From: Rebecca billardiae RCC1528
Lineage: Eukaryota > Haptophyta
Direction of reading: 5' to 3'
DNA: 64,000 nt
Assembly: GCA_965240325.2 (NCBI GenBank)
Contig: OZ251251.1
Coordinates: 806,001 to 870,000 of the forward strand
The position numbers were made by a program, and so were the translations under genes. The notes under the pieces were generated by a model, which worked only from the letters and a program-made list of their open reading frames with translations, was not told where the DNA came from and did not search any database. Below, piece by piece: positions 17,045 through 26,953 of this stretch (the first letter of the stretch is position 1; every line of letters starts with the position of its first letter).

Positions 17045-17678
17045 ATGGCAGCGGCGGACGGCGGCGGCTCGAGCGACGGCGGCACACCGGCGCGGCGGCA
17101 CATCAGCGGGCTGTGGCTGGGCAGCGCGGTGCCGGGGCCCGAGTTCGCGCACGAGGTCGCGACCAACCCGATCCAGTGGTCCCTCACCCTCCTCGAGCGC
17201 GCGCCCGGTGCGCGCGCGGCGCGCCGCGAGCAGACTGCAGCGCGCGCGGTGCGCGTGCGCCCCGCGCGCGCACTGAGCGCGAGACCTCCCCGACGCGGCG
17301 CGGCGTGTGGGTGCAGACAGCTCGGCGAACACGCCGACCCTCTTCGGCGCCGGCTTCTTCGACGACGCGGGCGACGTACCCGGCTCGCCCCTGCTCTACT
17401 ACACACTCAGAGGGCAGTGGGACCCGCTCATCAACGCGGTCCGGTTCACGAAGCATTACGAGTCGAGCAAGGTGCCCGCCGAGCTCACGGTGGAGTACGT
17501 GGGGCAGCTGCAGCCGCGCGGGCCCGACGGGCAGCCCGTGCTCACCGGCACGTGGACCAACATGTTCGAGGGCACCAGTGGCACCTTTGCCTGCCGCCTC
17601 GAGGAGCAGCGCACGGGCGCGTCACTGTCAGCCGAGCACGCGCACGGCGGCGGCGGCGCGGGCTCGGCGTCCGGCTGA
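17045..17678 (+). CDS. Conserved beta-barrel-like protein of unknown function (2 exons)
   Basis: Exons 17045-17207 and 17317-17678 join in phase to 174 residues; the intron is GTGCG...GCAG, 109 bp. Aromatic-Gly motifs recur: ISGLWLGS, QWSLTL, GAGFFDDAGD, LRGQWDP, VRFTKHYE, VEYVGQL and LTGTWTN followed by GTSGTFACRLE. This spaced G-x-W / F-T-K-x-Y / G-T-W pattern is typical of small antiparallel beta-barrels seen across protists, as a lone domain or attached to signalling proteins. The C-terminal ~20 residues are Gly/Ala/His-rich. No signal peptide or membrane segment is seen. The splice model is supported by the continuing pattern on both sides of the junction. Function is unknown. Confidence 0.65.
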
Positions 17679-18685
17679 CGTGCGGCGGCGTCGCCTGGTG
17701 GGGGCTGCTGACGGATCGGCGATGCTGCCGTTCCGCGCGCCGCGACGCGGCGCTGCGGCCGACAGCAGCCGCCAATCAGGAATCGTGGCTACAGCCTACG
17801 GGCGTCAGCTCGGGCTGCGACGGGGCTGGAAGTGGTCAGTGGATTGGAGGCGGAAGCGCCTGTGCCGCGGCGACGCGCGTGAGTGCGTACTGCGTGGTGT
17901 CGGCGTGTGACTGTCCGCAACAGGCGCCGACGCCGCGCCGCGCGCGTGATCCACTGGATGGCATTCGATCGCCGCGCGCCCTCTGGATGGTGGATCGGCC
18001 CCGGTCAGCCGGTGGCACTGGCCGGTCCCGGGCTTGGCGGGAATGGCGGGCTTCCGGAGCCTTCCGCCGCCTTCCGCCGGCTCGGCACGGTCATCGCAGC
18101 AGTCTCGTCAGCTACAGGCAGTAGTATATTCAATAAAGTCGTAGCGGATAGCAGCGCAGCGTAGTCTGAAAGCGGGCGACTGTGATGGGCACATCGAACT
18201 CCCGCGCGACGAGCACCAAAAGTGCGCGGGCATGCATCATCAGCGACGGTCACGCTGGCGTCTCGTCACGTAGGTAGTCGTCAGCGACCGCTGCGACCGG
18301 TGACCGCAGTCCGCGGCACTTCAGTCAGTCGCCGATCCCGCGGCGCTTCCACAGAGCCGACAGAGCGCGCTGGCGCCACCGACGAGGCGGCGGGCGTGGC
18401 CACCCGGATGTCCGCAGCGCATTCGCCCGCGAAACTCACGGCGGCGCACAGCTGCGCCGGTAGATGCCATCTCGAGCAGGTGAACCCCCGGCACGCCGTG
18501 CCAGTGTGCGCGTGTGTGCGGACGTGAGCGCGCGGCCGCGTCTGCTGTGGCGGCTGCGCGGTGTGGCTCGGTCCGCGGCACATCGGCGCCTGCTCCTCCT
18601 GCGGGCCGTCCGGCGCACCCGCCGCCCCCCACCACCGCGCGTCGCGCCGCGCCGCGCCCACCTGCCCCGCGTCGGCGCTGCGCGC
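17679..18685. other. Intergenic region, no gene recognised
   Basis: About 1 kb between two convergent genes (17045 + and 18686 -). A CAATAAAG near 18131 resembles a polyadenylation signal for the upstream gene. Nothing else is supported. Confidence 0.45.
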
Positions 18686-19078
18686 TCAGCCGGCGTGCGG
18701 CTTCTGCACGACGATGAGCGTGTGCTCCTCTCCGCACGTCACGACCACCTCCTCCTTGCGCGTGCGCAGCCGGATCATCTGCAGCTCGGTGCCCGGCTCG
18801 AGGAGCTCCTGCGCGCGCCGGTGCAGCTCGAGCAGCGGCAGCCCGCGGCGCGTCGTCTCCATCTGGTCGAAGGAGGTGCGCACGATCTCGCCGCGCCTGT
18901 TGAGGATCGCCATCCCCACCACGCCCTCCACGCGCTTCACGCGCGCGATGCAGTCGTCGATCACGCCGTCGGGCGTGACCTGGATGTCCTCGCCGATGGA
19001 CGACTCGGCGAACGACTCGCCGAGGTCGCCCGCCTCGAGCTCGAACTCCGCGGCGAGCTCCGCGCCGAGCAGGTCCAT
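18686..19078 (-). CDS. Roadblock/LC7-type dynein light chain
   Basis: The 130-residue product starts at the ATG at 19076-19078 (MDLLGAEL); the frame extends upstream only through a TTG. Residues ~38-125 match the roadblock/LC7 fold: IDDCIARVKRVEGVVGMAILN, GEIVRTSFD, then ELQMIRLRTRKEEVVVTCGEEHTLIVVQ. Human and algal DYNLRB proteins have the same layout (GVVG-x-x-V-x-N then IRT, R-x-R-T-K-x-x-E, and a final IVVQ). The family's usual length is ~95-110, so this one carries a ~35-residue acidic N-terminal extension (GAELAAEFELEAGDLGES). These proteins sit at the base of dynein intermediate chains and link cargo or the outer arm in cytoplasm and flagella. There is no intron. The family call is strong; cytoplasmic versus axonemal use is not decidable. 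Confidence 0.88.
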   Translation of the reverse strand: MDLLGAELAAEFELEAGDLGESFAESSIGEDIQVTPDGVIDDCIARVKRVEGVVGMAILNRRGEIVRTSFDQMETTRRGLPLLELHRRAQELLEPGTELQMIRLRTRKEEVVVTCGEEHTLIVVQKPHAG

Positions 19079-19508
19079 CGCGGCGCACCCGCCGCGCCAA
19101 GCCGCCAACGATGGCGGCCCCTAACCACCCTTGCCCTAACGGTCGCTGACTGTGGCGTTTATTTCATCTGATGTCGTTCAATTTTCGCGCGAGCATCGTC
19201 GGATCATTTTTTATTCAGGAAGCCCTCCCGGCTCCCGCATGGCGGCCGGCTTGCCAAGCATTGCCGCGGAGGGTCACCGTGCAACCGGCTCCAAATAGTC
19301 CAATGGCGGGCGACAGTCTCCAGGTCGATTACAACCAGCCACGCACACAGCATGCGCGATGCTAGTGCCAACGCTGTCTCAGTGACGCGGCGGTCGGAAG
19401 CATGCGGGCTGATGCGGCGCTGCGCCGCCGTGCCACGCATGGCGCGGCATCGTCATTCAGAGTCACGGTCGGACCGTGTCACGAGAGTGGCGAGTGCGCC
19501 AGGCGCGC
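19079..19508. other. Intergenic spacer between two minus-strand genes
   Basis: About 430 bp hold the upstream region of the roadblock gene and the downstream region of the PP2C gene. No gene or clear control element is recognised. Confidence 0.4.
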
Positions 19509-20857
19509 TCAGCTGGCGAGGGGGAGCCCCGCGCGAGCGTCGGCACTCGCGCGGCCGTCCAGCTTGGGCCCGCTCGCGCTCTCCGCCGAGGCCGCGCTCT
19601 GCCGAGAGCCGACGGGCGAGTCGGCCCACCGGCCGCCCGGCTCGGCGGCGCGGCGCGTGTTGGTGGCGTCGGCGAGCAGCGCGCGCGCGGGCGGCGACGC
19701 GCGCGAGGGGTGCGAGTGCGCGGAGGGGAGGCGGGGCGGCGGCGAGAGGCGCAGCGAGCGCGGCGGCCTGCGCCGCGCCGAGCGCGCGTGCGCCCACGCC
19801 TCCGCGCCGACCTCGCCTGCGTACTCGTCCGCTCCGACCGCGTCCGCGTCCGCGTCCGCCTCGAACGGCGCGCCCCAGCCTGCGAGCAGCACCGTCGCGT
19901 TGTCGCCCGACCAGGCGCGCGCGCGCGCGCCGCCAAGCTGCGCGGGCGAGCCGGGCGCGCCGGGCGGCGGCGGCTCAGCGCATTCGCGCGCGAGCGCCGC
20001 CGCTGCCCTGCCCAGCCCGCCCGGCGCGGCCGCGAGCGCGCGCGCGGTGCGCAGCGCGCGCCCTGCGCCCATCGCGTCACTGAGCCCGTCGGAGCCGAGC
20101 AGCAGCAGCACGCTGCCGCCGGGCGGCGGCGGCGGCGCGGCGGCGCTCGCGCGGCGCGGCGGCGGCGGCAGCGGCAGCGTGCGCACGGAGGGCACCGCGC
20201 TCAGCGCCTCCAGCGCCGCGTGCGCCTGCCGGCCCTTGAAGCACCCGTCGCCGAGCGCGCGCGACACGCCCAGCACGCCGAGCAGCCGCCCGCCCGCGCA
20301 CACCGCGCCGCCCGCGGCCTCGATGCGCGCGCGCTCGAGGGGCTCGCTCGGGAGGTGCGGCGCGATCAGCAGCCGCGCGACCCCCTCGCCTGAGTCCGGG
20401 CCCGAGTCCGGGCGGGCGCGCGGCTCGGGGCTGAAGGGCGTGTACGCGTGTGCGTGTGTGTACGCGTGTGCGTGCGCGCACTCCGCCTCTGCCCGCGGCT
20501 GCTGCTGCCGCGCGCCTGCCGCCGCCACGCCCTGCGCGCCGGGCTGCGACGCCTGCTGCGACGGCCCCTGCCACACCGCGACGACGCAGTCCCCGGCGGA
20601 GCCCACCACCAGAAGCCGAAGCGCGCGGCGCCGCGGCACCCGCGCCGCGGGGGGCGACGCTTGGGGCTCTGCGCTGCTGCAGGCGCGCGCGGCGAGGGCG
20701 GCCGCGGCCTGGTCCCCCGCCTCTGAGCTGAGGGTGTGCTCGGCGCCGCCGCTGCTGCTGCTGCTGCTGTGGCTGCGGTCGCCGCCGCCGCTGCTGCCAC
20801 CGCCGCTCCCGCGCGACCGTGCGCCACTGCGCGCCGCGCTGCCGTGCGCACCCTCGC

Positions 20858-20900
<43 letters not shown>

Positions 20901-21922
20901 GCCGCCACCGTCGTCGTCGTCGACCACGAGCTCGCACAGCAGCGCGATGGCGAGCGTCGCGCCCGAGTCGAGAGCGAGCCGCGCCGGCAGCGGCCGCGCC
21001 TCGCGCGCGCGCAGCTTGCGCGCGGAGCTGGGCGCACGCGGCTCGGCCGCGCCGCCGGCCTGCTGTGCCAGTCCCGCCGCCGCCGCCGCCTGGCCGGTGC
21101 CGGTGCCGGGTCCTGGGCTGGGCGGCGGCGCGGTCGGCGGCGTGGGCCCCTGGTGCGGGGGCGTGGGCGGCTGTGCGGGGCCCTCGCCCAGCTCGGCGTC
21201 TAGCAGCGTCGCCATGCGCGCGCTCGCCACGAGCGCCTCGAAATCGGCGGTGCCGTCGTCGGCGGAGGCGGAAGCGGAGGCGGAGGCGGAGCCGCTGCCG
21301 CTGCCACACTCACTGCGGCCGCCGCCGCCGCCGCTCCCACCGGCAGCGGCGTCGAGGCAGCCGCCGAGCGCGCCGCCGAGCGCGCCGCTGGGCGAGGGCT
21401 GGTCGTGCGCCCAGCCCGGCGTGAGGCAGAGCGCGCGCAGCTCCGCGTCGATCGCCGCCGCGGCGAGCGCCTCCGCCGAGTGCGCGCAGCTCGGAGACCC
21501 GTGCAGGTCATCGCCCGGCAGGTCATCGCCCGGCAGCAGCGGGCGGCCCCTCTGGTGCGCATCGCCCGCCCCGCTGCCAGCAACTGCCGGCCTGAGGGCG
21601 GCTGCGGCTGCGGCTGCGGCTGACGCGGCGGGCTGGGGCGAGCGGGTGCCGCCGGCGCGGCGGTGCGGCGGCGTGGCGGCGGCGGCCATCGTGATCATCG
21701 CCTGCATCTCCGCAACCTCCGCCGCCGTGCTCGCGACGGGGGTCGCCAGGGCGCGCACGGCGGCGCCACCCTCGCCGCCGCCGCCACCGTGGGTGGGCGT
21801 CTCGACGGCAGGCGGCGGCGCGGAGGGCGGCACAGGCGAGCACGCGAGCGGCGGCGGCCACCAGCCGCCCTCACCGCCCTCCGCGGCGCCCGCCTCGCCC
21901 GTCCTCGCACCCGCCGCCATCA

Positions 21923-21954
<32 letters not shown>

Positions 21955-23555
21955 TCGGCCGCGCCGCCGTCCCCGCCGGCGCTGGGCGCGCGGCGCAGCG
22001 GCGGCGGCGGCGGCAGCGGCGCCGCGCTGAGCAGCTCGGCGTCGAGCTGGCAGAAGGCGGCGCGGAGGGCGTCCTCCGCGCTCGGCGCGGCGCCCCCGCC
22101 CGCGCCGCCGCCGCCGAGCGCCTCGCGCACCGCGCGCGCCGCGTGCGCGCACGCGTACCGCGCCACGGCGTGCCCCGCGCGCCCGTGGCCGTCTGCCACA
22201 GCCAGCACCGCCGTCACGGCCATGCCGCCGCGCGCGAGCGCGCGCGCGCGCGCCGACTCGGGCTCGGGCGGCGCGCGCGCGGGCGGCGCGGGGGCGAGGC
22301 CGCCGACGCTCGCCCACGCCGAGTGCGCGAGCGGCGCCTCGAGCGCGCCGAGCCACATCGCGTGCGAGTCCTGCTGGCTCGAGCGAGAGCCTTGCTCAGA
22401 GGCAGCGCCTACCGCGCGCCACGCGCCGCCGCCGCCGTCGGCGGCGGCGTCGGCGTCGGCGTCGTCGGCGTCGTCGTCGTCGGCTCCGCCGCTCCGCTCC
22501 GCGGCGGGCGAGCCGGGCGGCGGCGGCGCGGCGGCGCACAGCGCTCGTGCGTCACGCGCGCGCATCGCGCCCGCGCCCACCGCGGCGGCCAGCGCGTCGC
22601 GCGTCGCGCCGAGCGCGGCTAGCAGCTGCGGTGCCGCGGCGGCGCGCTCGGCCGCGGCGGCCGCGGCGCGGCGCAGCGAGCGCGCCGCGGCCGCGGCGAG
22701 CGGCGCGCTCGCGTCGAGCGCGAGTGCGGCGTGCGCGCCGAGCCAGCGCGCGCCAAGCACGCAGATCTCCGCGGCGAGCGCGCGCGCGCGCGCCGTGCGC
22801 GCGTGCGCCGCGCCCGCCGCCGCGAGCGCGGCCGCGCCGCGCTCGGCCGCGGCCGCGCCGAGCGCGCCGGCGGCCTCGCACGCGCCCTCGGCGGCTCGGG
22901 CGAGGTCGGCGGCGAGCGCGAGGAGCGGCGCGAGCGCGCGGCGGGGCGCGTGCTCGGAGACCGCCGCCGAGTCGCGCGCCGCGCTCACCAGCACGCGCGC
23001 GCGGAAGCACAGCTGCGAAGGCGGCGGCGCGTCCGTGGCCGCGGCCGCGAGCGTACCCGCCGCCGCGCCGCCGAGCGCGCGCGCGCCGCGCGCGAGGAGG
23101 CCGAGAAGCGCGGCGAGGCGCGCGGCGGCGGAGCGGCCAAGCACGCGCGCCGCCTCGCCCTCGCGCCCGGCCTCGGCGAGCGCGCGCGCGGCGGGCGGCG
23201 CCGCGGCGAGCGCGGCGGCGCGCGCGCGCGAGCCCGCCGCGCGCGCGGCGCGGCCGAGCAGCGCGAGCAGCAGCCGCAGCCGGTGCGCGAGCTCGGCGGC
23301 GAGGGCGAGAGCGAGCTGCCGCGCGTCGGCCACGGCGACCAGCTCGCGCGCGCCGTGCGGCGCCGCTGCGAGCGCGCGCGCCGCCGCGCTGCCGCCGAGC
23401 GCGCGCGCGGCGCGCGCGAGCAGCGCGGCGCGCGCGCGCGTGTCGGCGAGCAGCGCGCGCGCGAGCAGCGCGGCGTGGGCGGGCAGGCCGTCGCGCTCGA
23501 GCGCGGCGCGGATCAGCGCGAGCGCCGCGCTGAGGCGCGCGTGCGTCTCGTCCAT
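19509..23555 (-). CDS. Giant PP2C-family Ser/Thr protein phosphatase with Ala-rich N-terminal region
   Basis: One exon encodes 1348 residues from the ATG at 23553-23555. Residues 1-~380 are Ala/Arg/Leu-rich and probably helical. The PPM/PP2C motifs then follow in order but are spread by insertions: SRSSQQD (~394), VLAVADGHGRAGHAVARY (~453), DSGATLAIALL (~865), VVGSAGDCVVAV (~990), ERARIEAAGGAV then LLGVLGVSRALGDGCFK (~1080-1100), LLLGSDGLSD (~1154) and SGDNATVLLAGW (~1217). The metal-binding Asp/Gly residues of DGHG, SDG and GDN are kept, so catalysis is plausible. About 370 residues of Gly/Ser/Asp/His-rich sequence are inserted between the DGHG and SGAT motifs, including Asp and Thr runs. 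Typical PP2C catalytic domains are ~250-300 residues; here it spans ~850. No targeting signal is seen. The substrate is unknown. Confidence 0.82.
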
Positions 23556-23765
23556 GTCGCTCGCGCCGGCGGCTGCGTGCGTTGCGGGCGACCTCGCGGT
23601 GGCCCCTGCCGTTGGCGCGGGCCGATTCAAACCTCAACGCGAAAGTTCATCGATCGCCCGGACCGCTCATGCACAGGCCGGATGCACAGGCCTGCCCGAC
23701 TCGTTTGACTGTTTGAAACCGACGAAACTGGACCGCTTGCAAGAAATCACGGCCGCCGATTCAGC
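23556..23765. promoter_or_regulatory. Short divergent intergenic region, likely bidirectional promoter
   Basis: The PP2C gene (minus) and the gene at 23766 (plus) start 210 bp apart, head to head. The spacer is the least GC-rich stretch locally and holds TTTGACTGTTTGAAACC (~23704-23720). Shared control is inference only. Confidence 0.4.
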
Positions 23766-24428
23766 ATGCCGTGGTGGCTCGCGCTCGCGTGGTTCGCGGG
23801 CGGGCTGGCGGCGGGCGCGGCGCTGCAGCCCGCGGCGGAGTGGGCGATCTCGGCGTGGCGCGGTGCGCAGCTGCGCGCGCTCATGCGCGAGCACACGCAG
23901 CGCCGCCGCGAGGCCGTCGTCCGCTTCAAATCGCTTCGGTCGACCGTGGGGGACGACCACGCATACGCGGCCGCGGTCGACGGCCAGCTGCGCGCGCTCG
24001 AGGAGGCGCTGCACGTCGCGCAGGTGGCGGTGCCGCCGGAGGTGCCGACGGACCCGGCCGCGCTCCACGAGCCGCTCCTCCCCGCCGCGAAGGCCGCCGC
24101 GCTCCGCGCCGCGCTCAAGCACGACCCGGTGGCGCGCCAGCTTGATCAGATGCTGGCACACCGCTGCGAGCACGTCGTGCGGCTGGCGGTGGCGAAGGGG
24201 CGGCAGTCGAGCGGGAACGCGGCGAACGTCGCCGCGGCGCGCGCCGCCGCCGCCGACGGCGCGATCAAGCCCTCGCCCACGCCCTCCGCCGGCTGCTGCA
24301 ACGTGCCACTCGCGTCGGCCGACTCGGCGGCGGCGACGGCGGCGGCGGGCGGCGCGCGCGCCGGCGGCGGCGCGGGCGAGGCTCGGTGCGCGGCGGCGGA
24401 GCAGGAGCTCGTCGACTCGCGCGTGTGA
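23766..24428 (+). CDS. Single-pass membrane-anchored protein of unknown function
   Basis: A single exon encodes 220 residues. Residues 1-25 form one hydrophobic helix (MPWWLALAWFAGGLAAGAAL), probably a signal anchor. Residues ~30-65 are Arg-rich (RRREAVVRFKSLRS). Residues ~70-130 are helical with QLRALEEALHVAQVAV and KHDPVARQLDQMLAHRCEHVVRLAVAKG. The rest is an Ala/Gly-rich tail. I do not recognise the family. Codon use (G/C at third positions throughout) agrees with the neighbouring genes, which supports coding. It is transcribed away from the PP2C gene. Confidence 0.6.
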   Translation: MPWWLALAWFAGGLAAGAALQPAAEWAISAWRGAQLRALMREHTQRRREAVVRFKSLRSTVGDDHAYAAAVDGQLRALEEALHVAQVAVPPEVPTDPAALHEPLLPAAKAAALRAALKHDPVARQLDQMLAHRCEHVVRLAVAKGRQSSGNAANVAAARAAAADGAIKPSPTPSAGCCNVPLASADSAAATAAAGGARAGGGAGEARCAAAEQELVDSRV

Positions 24429-24936
24429 CGCCGGGCTGGCGTCTCGGCGCCGCGAGCCCGCGCGGAGCGCGCGCGCAGCCGCCCAGCCCGCGCCGCGGCC
24501 GGCCGGCGCAGCGCGGCCGGTCCAGCGGCGCCTGCCGAGTCCGGTCTCGCTCTCAGCACGGTCACTGTCAGTTGTCAAGTGCCGGTCAGGCAGCTGGCTG
24601 CGCTCAGCGGCACTCAGCGCGTGGCCTTCTGCGCGTGCGGCAGGCAGCAGCCACCGCGGCCACCTCACGGAGGGTGGCGGTGACGAAGCACGGCGGGGCT
24701 GAGTCCTCGCCGCTTCGTATCAGTATCACACGAATCACCGTGACGAAATATGAGTTCACTGACGAAGAATACTGCTGCTGCCACGCTGGAAAAACCAAAA
24801 TGCAAAAAAGTGAAAAACGCACAACCCGCCAACCGTGCTGCCCTGCTTGGGAGGGCGCCGCGACGTCGCCAACGAGCAGGCCACACGGCCCACACGGCCG
24901 GGGCGGGACGCGTGGACTGTCGTCGTCGTCTCTGCG
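24429..24936. other. Intergenic region upstream of the anticodon-binding-domain gene
   Basis: About 500 bp; the last ~200 bp are relatively A/T-rich (near 24720-24830), as expected of a promoter or leader. No gene is supported. Confidence 0.4.
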
Positions 24937-26374
24937 ATGGCGGACGCGGCACAGCCGCCGCCCGCGAACGGCAAGAAGCGGCGGCGGCGGAAGGGCGCGG
25001 GCGGCGGCGCGGACGACGCCGAGCCGCTCCCCCCCGCCGAACGCGCCCGCCGCGCCGAGCAGCGCGCCAAGCGCGACGCCGCGCTCGCCGCGCGCGCCGC
25101 GGGTGCCGAGTACGTGAGTGCCAAGAAGCGCAAGCAGCGCGAGCGGCGCGCCAGCCGCTCCAAGGTGGTGCTGCCGCCGGGCGCGGCGGGGGCGGGCGGG
25201 AGAGGGGCTGGTGTGGGGGGGCGGGGCCGCGCCGACGAGCGCGGCGCGGACAAGAAGCGCATGCGCGCGCACGGCGGCGGCGGCGGCGGCGCGGCGGGCG
25301 GCGGCCCGGGCCGCGGCGGACCCTCCGGCGGCGGCGGCGGCAAGGAGCCGGAGCTCGTGGTGATCCCGATCTACTGGAAGGCGCAGAAGGAGTCGAAGAC
25401 GCGCGTGCTCACCGCGTGCACCGCCGTCCACGCCTCGCTCGTCGCCGCGGGCGTGCGCTGCGTCGCTGATCTCTCGTACGACCGCACGCCCGGCCAGAAG
25501 TTTGCGCACTGGGAGCACAGGGGGGTGCGCGCACGCGCGGCCGCGCGCGCCGGGAGCGCAGGGGGGGGCGCGGGGCTGCGCCGGGCTGGGCTGGGCTAGG
25601 CGGCGCACCGGCTGTGCGTGCACTGCGCTTCCACTGTGTGTGCGTACACTGTGTCGCCCACCGCCGCCCACCGCCCTCCGCCCGCGTGCGCGTGTGCCCG
25701 CGCGCGTGCAGGTGCTGAGCCGCGTCGAGATCGGCCCCGCCGAGGCGGAGGAGGGCACGTGCGTGCTCGCGCACACGCCCACCGCCGGCGTGCCCGCGCG
25801 GCGCAGGGGCGGCGTGCGCACGCGCGAGGCGGAGCTGGTCCCGCTGGTGAGGCAGCTGCTCGGGAGCGCGCTGCACGGCGGCCAGGCTGAGGGGGCGGCG
25901 GGGGCGGGCGGCGGCGGTGGCGGCGCGTTCTTCGAGACGATGGCGCCGTACACTGGGCCGCTCGGCCCGAGCTCGCAGCCCGCGCGGCAGGGCGGCGGCG
26001 CGGCCAAGCGCAAGGCGGCGGCGGAGGGCGCGGTGCCGCCGCCCGTGCGCGTGGCGCGCGCCGCGCCGGGCGGCGGCGGCGACGACCTTGACGATGACGG
26101 CGGCGGCGAGGGCGATGGCGGCGGCGTGTCCAAGCCGGCGGCTGCCGCGGCCCCACGCGGTGGCGCGGCCGGCGGGCCCAAGCCGCCCGCCGGCGGCCCG
26201 GACCCGGACTCCGAGTCCGGTGGCTCGGACGAGGCGGAGCGGCACCATCGGCGCGGCGCGAAGCGGCACGCGCCCGCGCCGCCCGCGCCGCCGGGGGCGG
26301 GCGGGCGCGGCAAGGGCGCGCGCGGGGCGGGGCAGCAGCAGCAGGGTGGGCGGTCGCGTGAGGTGACCTTCTGA
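24937..26374 (+). CDS. Free-standing class II tRNA-synthetase-type anticodon-binding domain protein (2 exons)
   Basis: Exons 24937-25524 and 25712-26374 join at phase 0 to 416 residues. Residues ~142-235 match the anticodon-binding domain of prolyl-type synthetases: LVVIPIYWKAQKE, VHASLVAAGVRCVADLS, RTPGQKFAHWEHRG (end of exon 1), then VLSRVEIGPAEAEEGTCVLAHT (exon 2). The splice rebuilds the continuous K-F-x-x-W-E-x-x-G-V-x-x-R-x-E-I-G-P core. No class II catalytic motif is present, so it is not a synthetase. The N-terminus is Lys/Arg-rich (GKKRRRRKG; KKRKQRERRASRSK), suggesting nuclear location or RNA binding. The C-terminus is Gly/Asp/Ser-rich with a basic end. Lone anticodon-binding domains occur in NCOA5 and the Pol gamma accessory subunit. 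A coregulator or RNA-binding role is inference. Confidence 0.75.
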
Positions 26375-26953
26375 GGCCCTCTGCGCGCAGAGCTCCTGAT
26401 GCTGTGCGCCCCGCGACGACGAGAAGACGCGCTGAGAGCGTGATGCCACTGACACGGCGCATCGCAAGCGCCACTGCCGCTCAGCAGCGCCGGCAGCGCA
26501 GGCTGCATTCCTGCAACGTCGGTCGCGTGCACGTGCGCAGGCGATCTCTTTGAGGGGCGGCATGCGGGCCGCCGCCCGCCGGCCGTCATCAGCACTAGCA
26601 GGATGCGGCGTATAGTGTCGTCAGCTGGCACCGTGACCGGCGCGCATGATCGGATGACGACCGGCGGCGCCCGATGCCGATGCGTCGCAGGCGCCCCAAC
26701 CCTCAGCAGGTGGTCCCTCCGGTGCTGCGCGCTGCACTGTGGACCAAGACGATGATGTCGTCTGATGGCCATGTCGAATGATGACGCCGTAGCTCAGCCT
26801 CAGCTTGAGGTAGCTACGTGAGAGTAGCTACAGGACGTACTGGTGAGCACGGGGCGGCGCCGGCGGCGGCTGGCCGCCATCGCCAACGTCATCATCATTA
26901 TTTTCGTTCGTCGGCGAACTCCAGAAGAGCGCAGCGCCCCGCAGCACGCATCA
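26375..26953. other. Intergenic region, no gene recognised
   Basis: About 580 bp of lower GC sequence containing the short inverted pair GTAGCTAC/GTAGCTAC around 26811-26832. Nothing further is supported. Confidence 0.4.

Noticed and set aside
19079-19108. N-terminal extension of the roadblock protein to 140 residues, and of PP2C upstream of 23555
   Set aside because: Both extensions depend on TTG as start; the first ATG in frame was chosen for a eukaryotic gene.
19402-24702. 1766-codon plus-strand frame
   Set aside because: It is antisense to the PP2C gene and open only because stop codons are rare in this GC-rich DNA; it has no domain, whereas the minus strand has all PP2C motifs.
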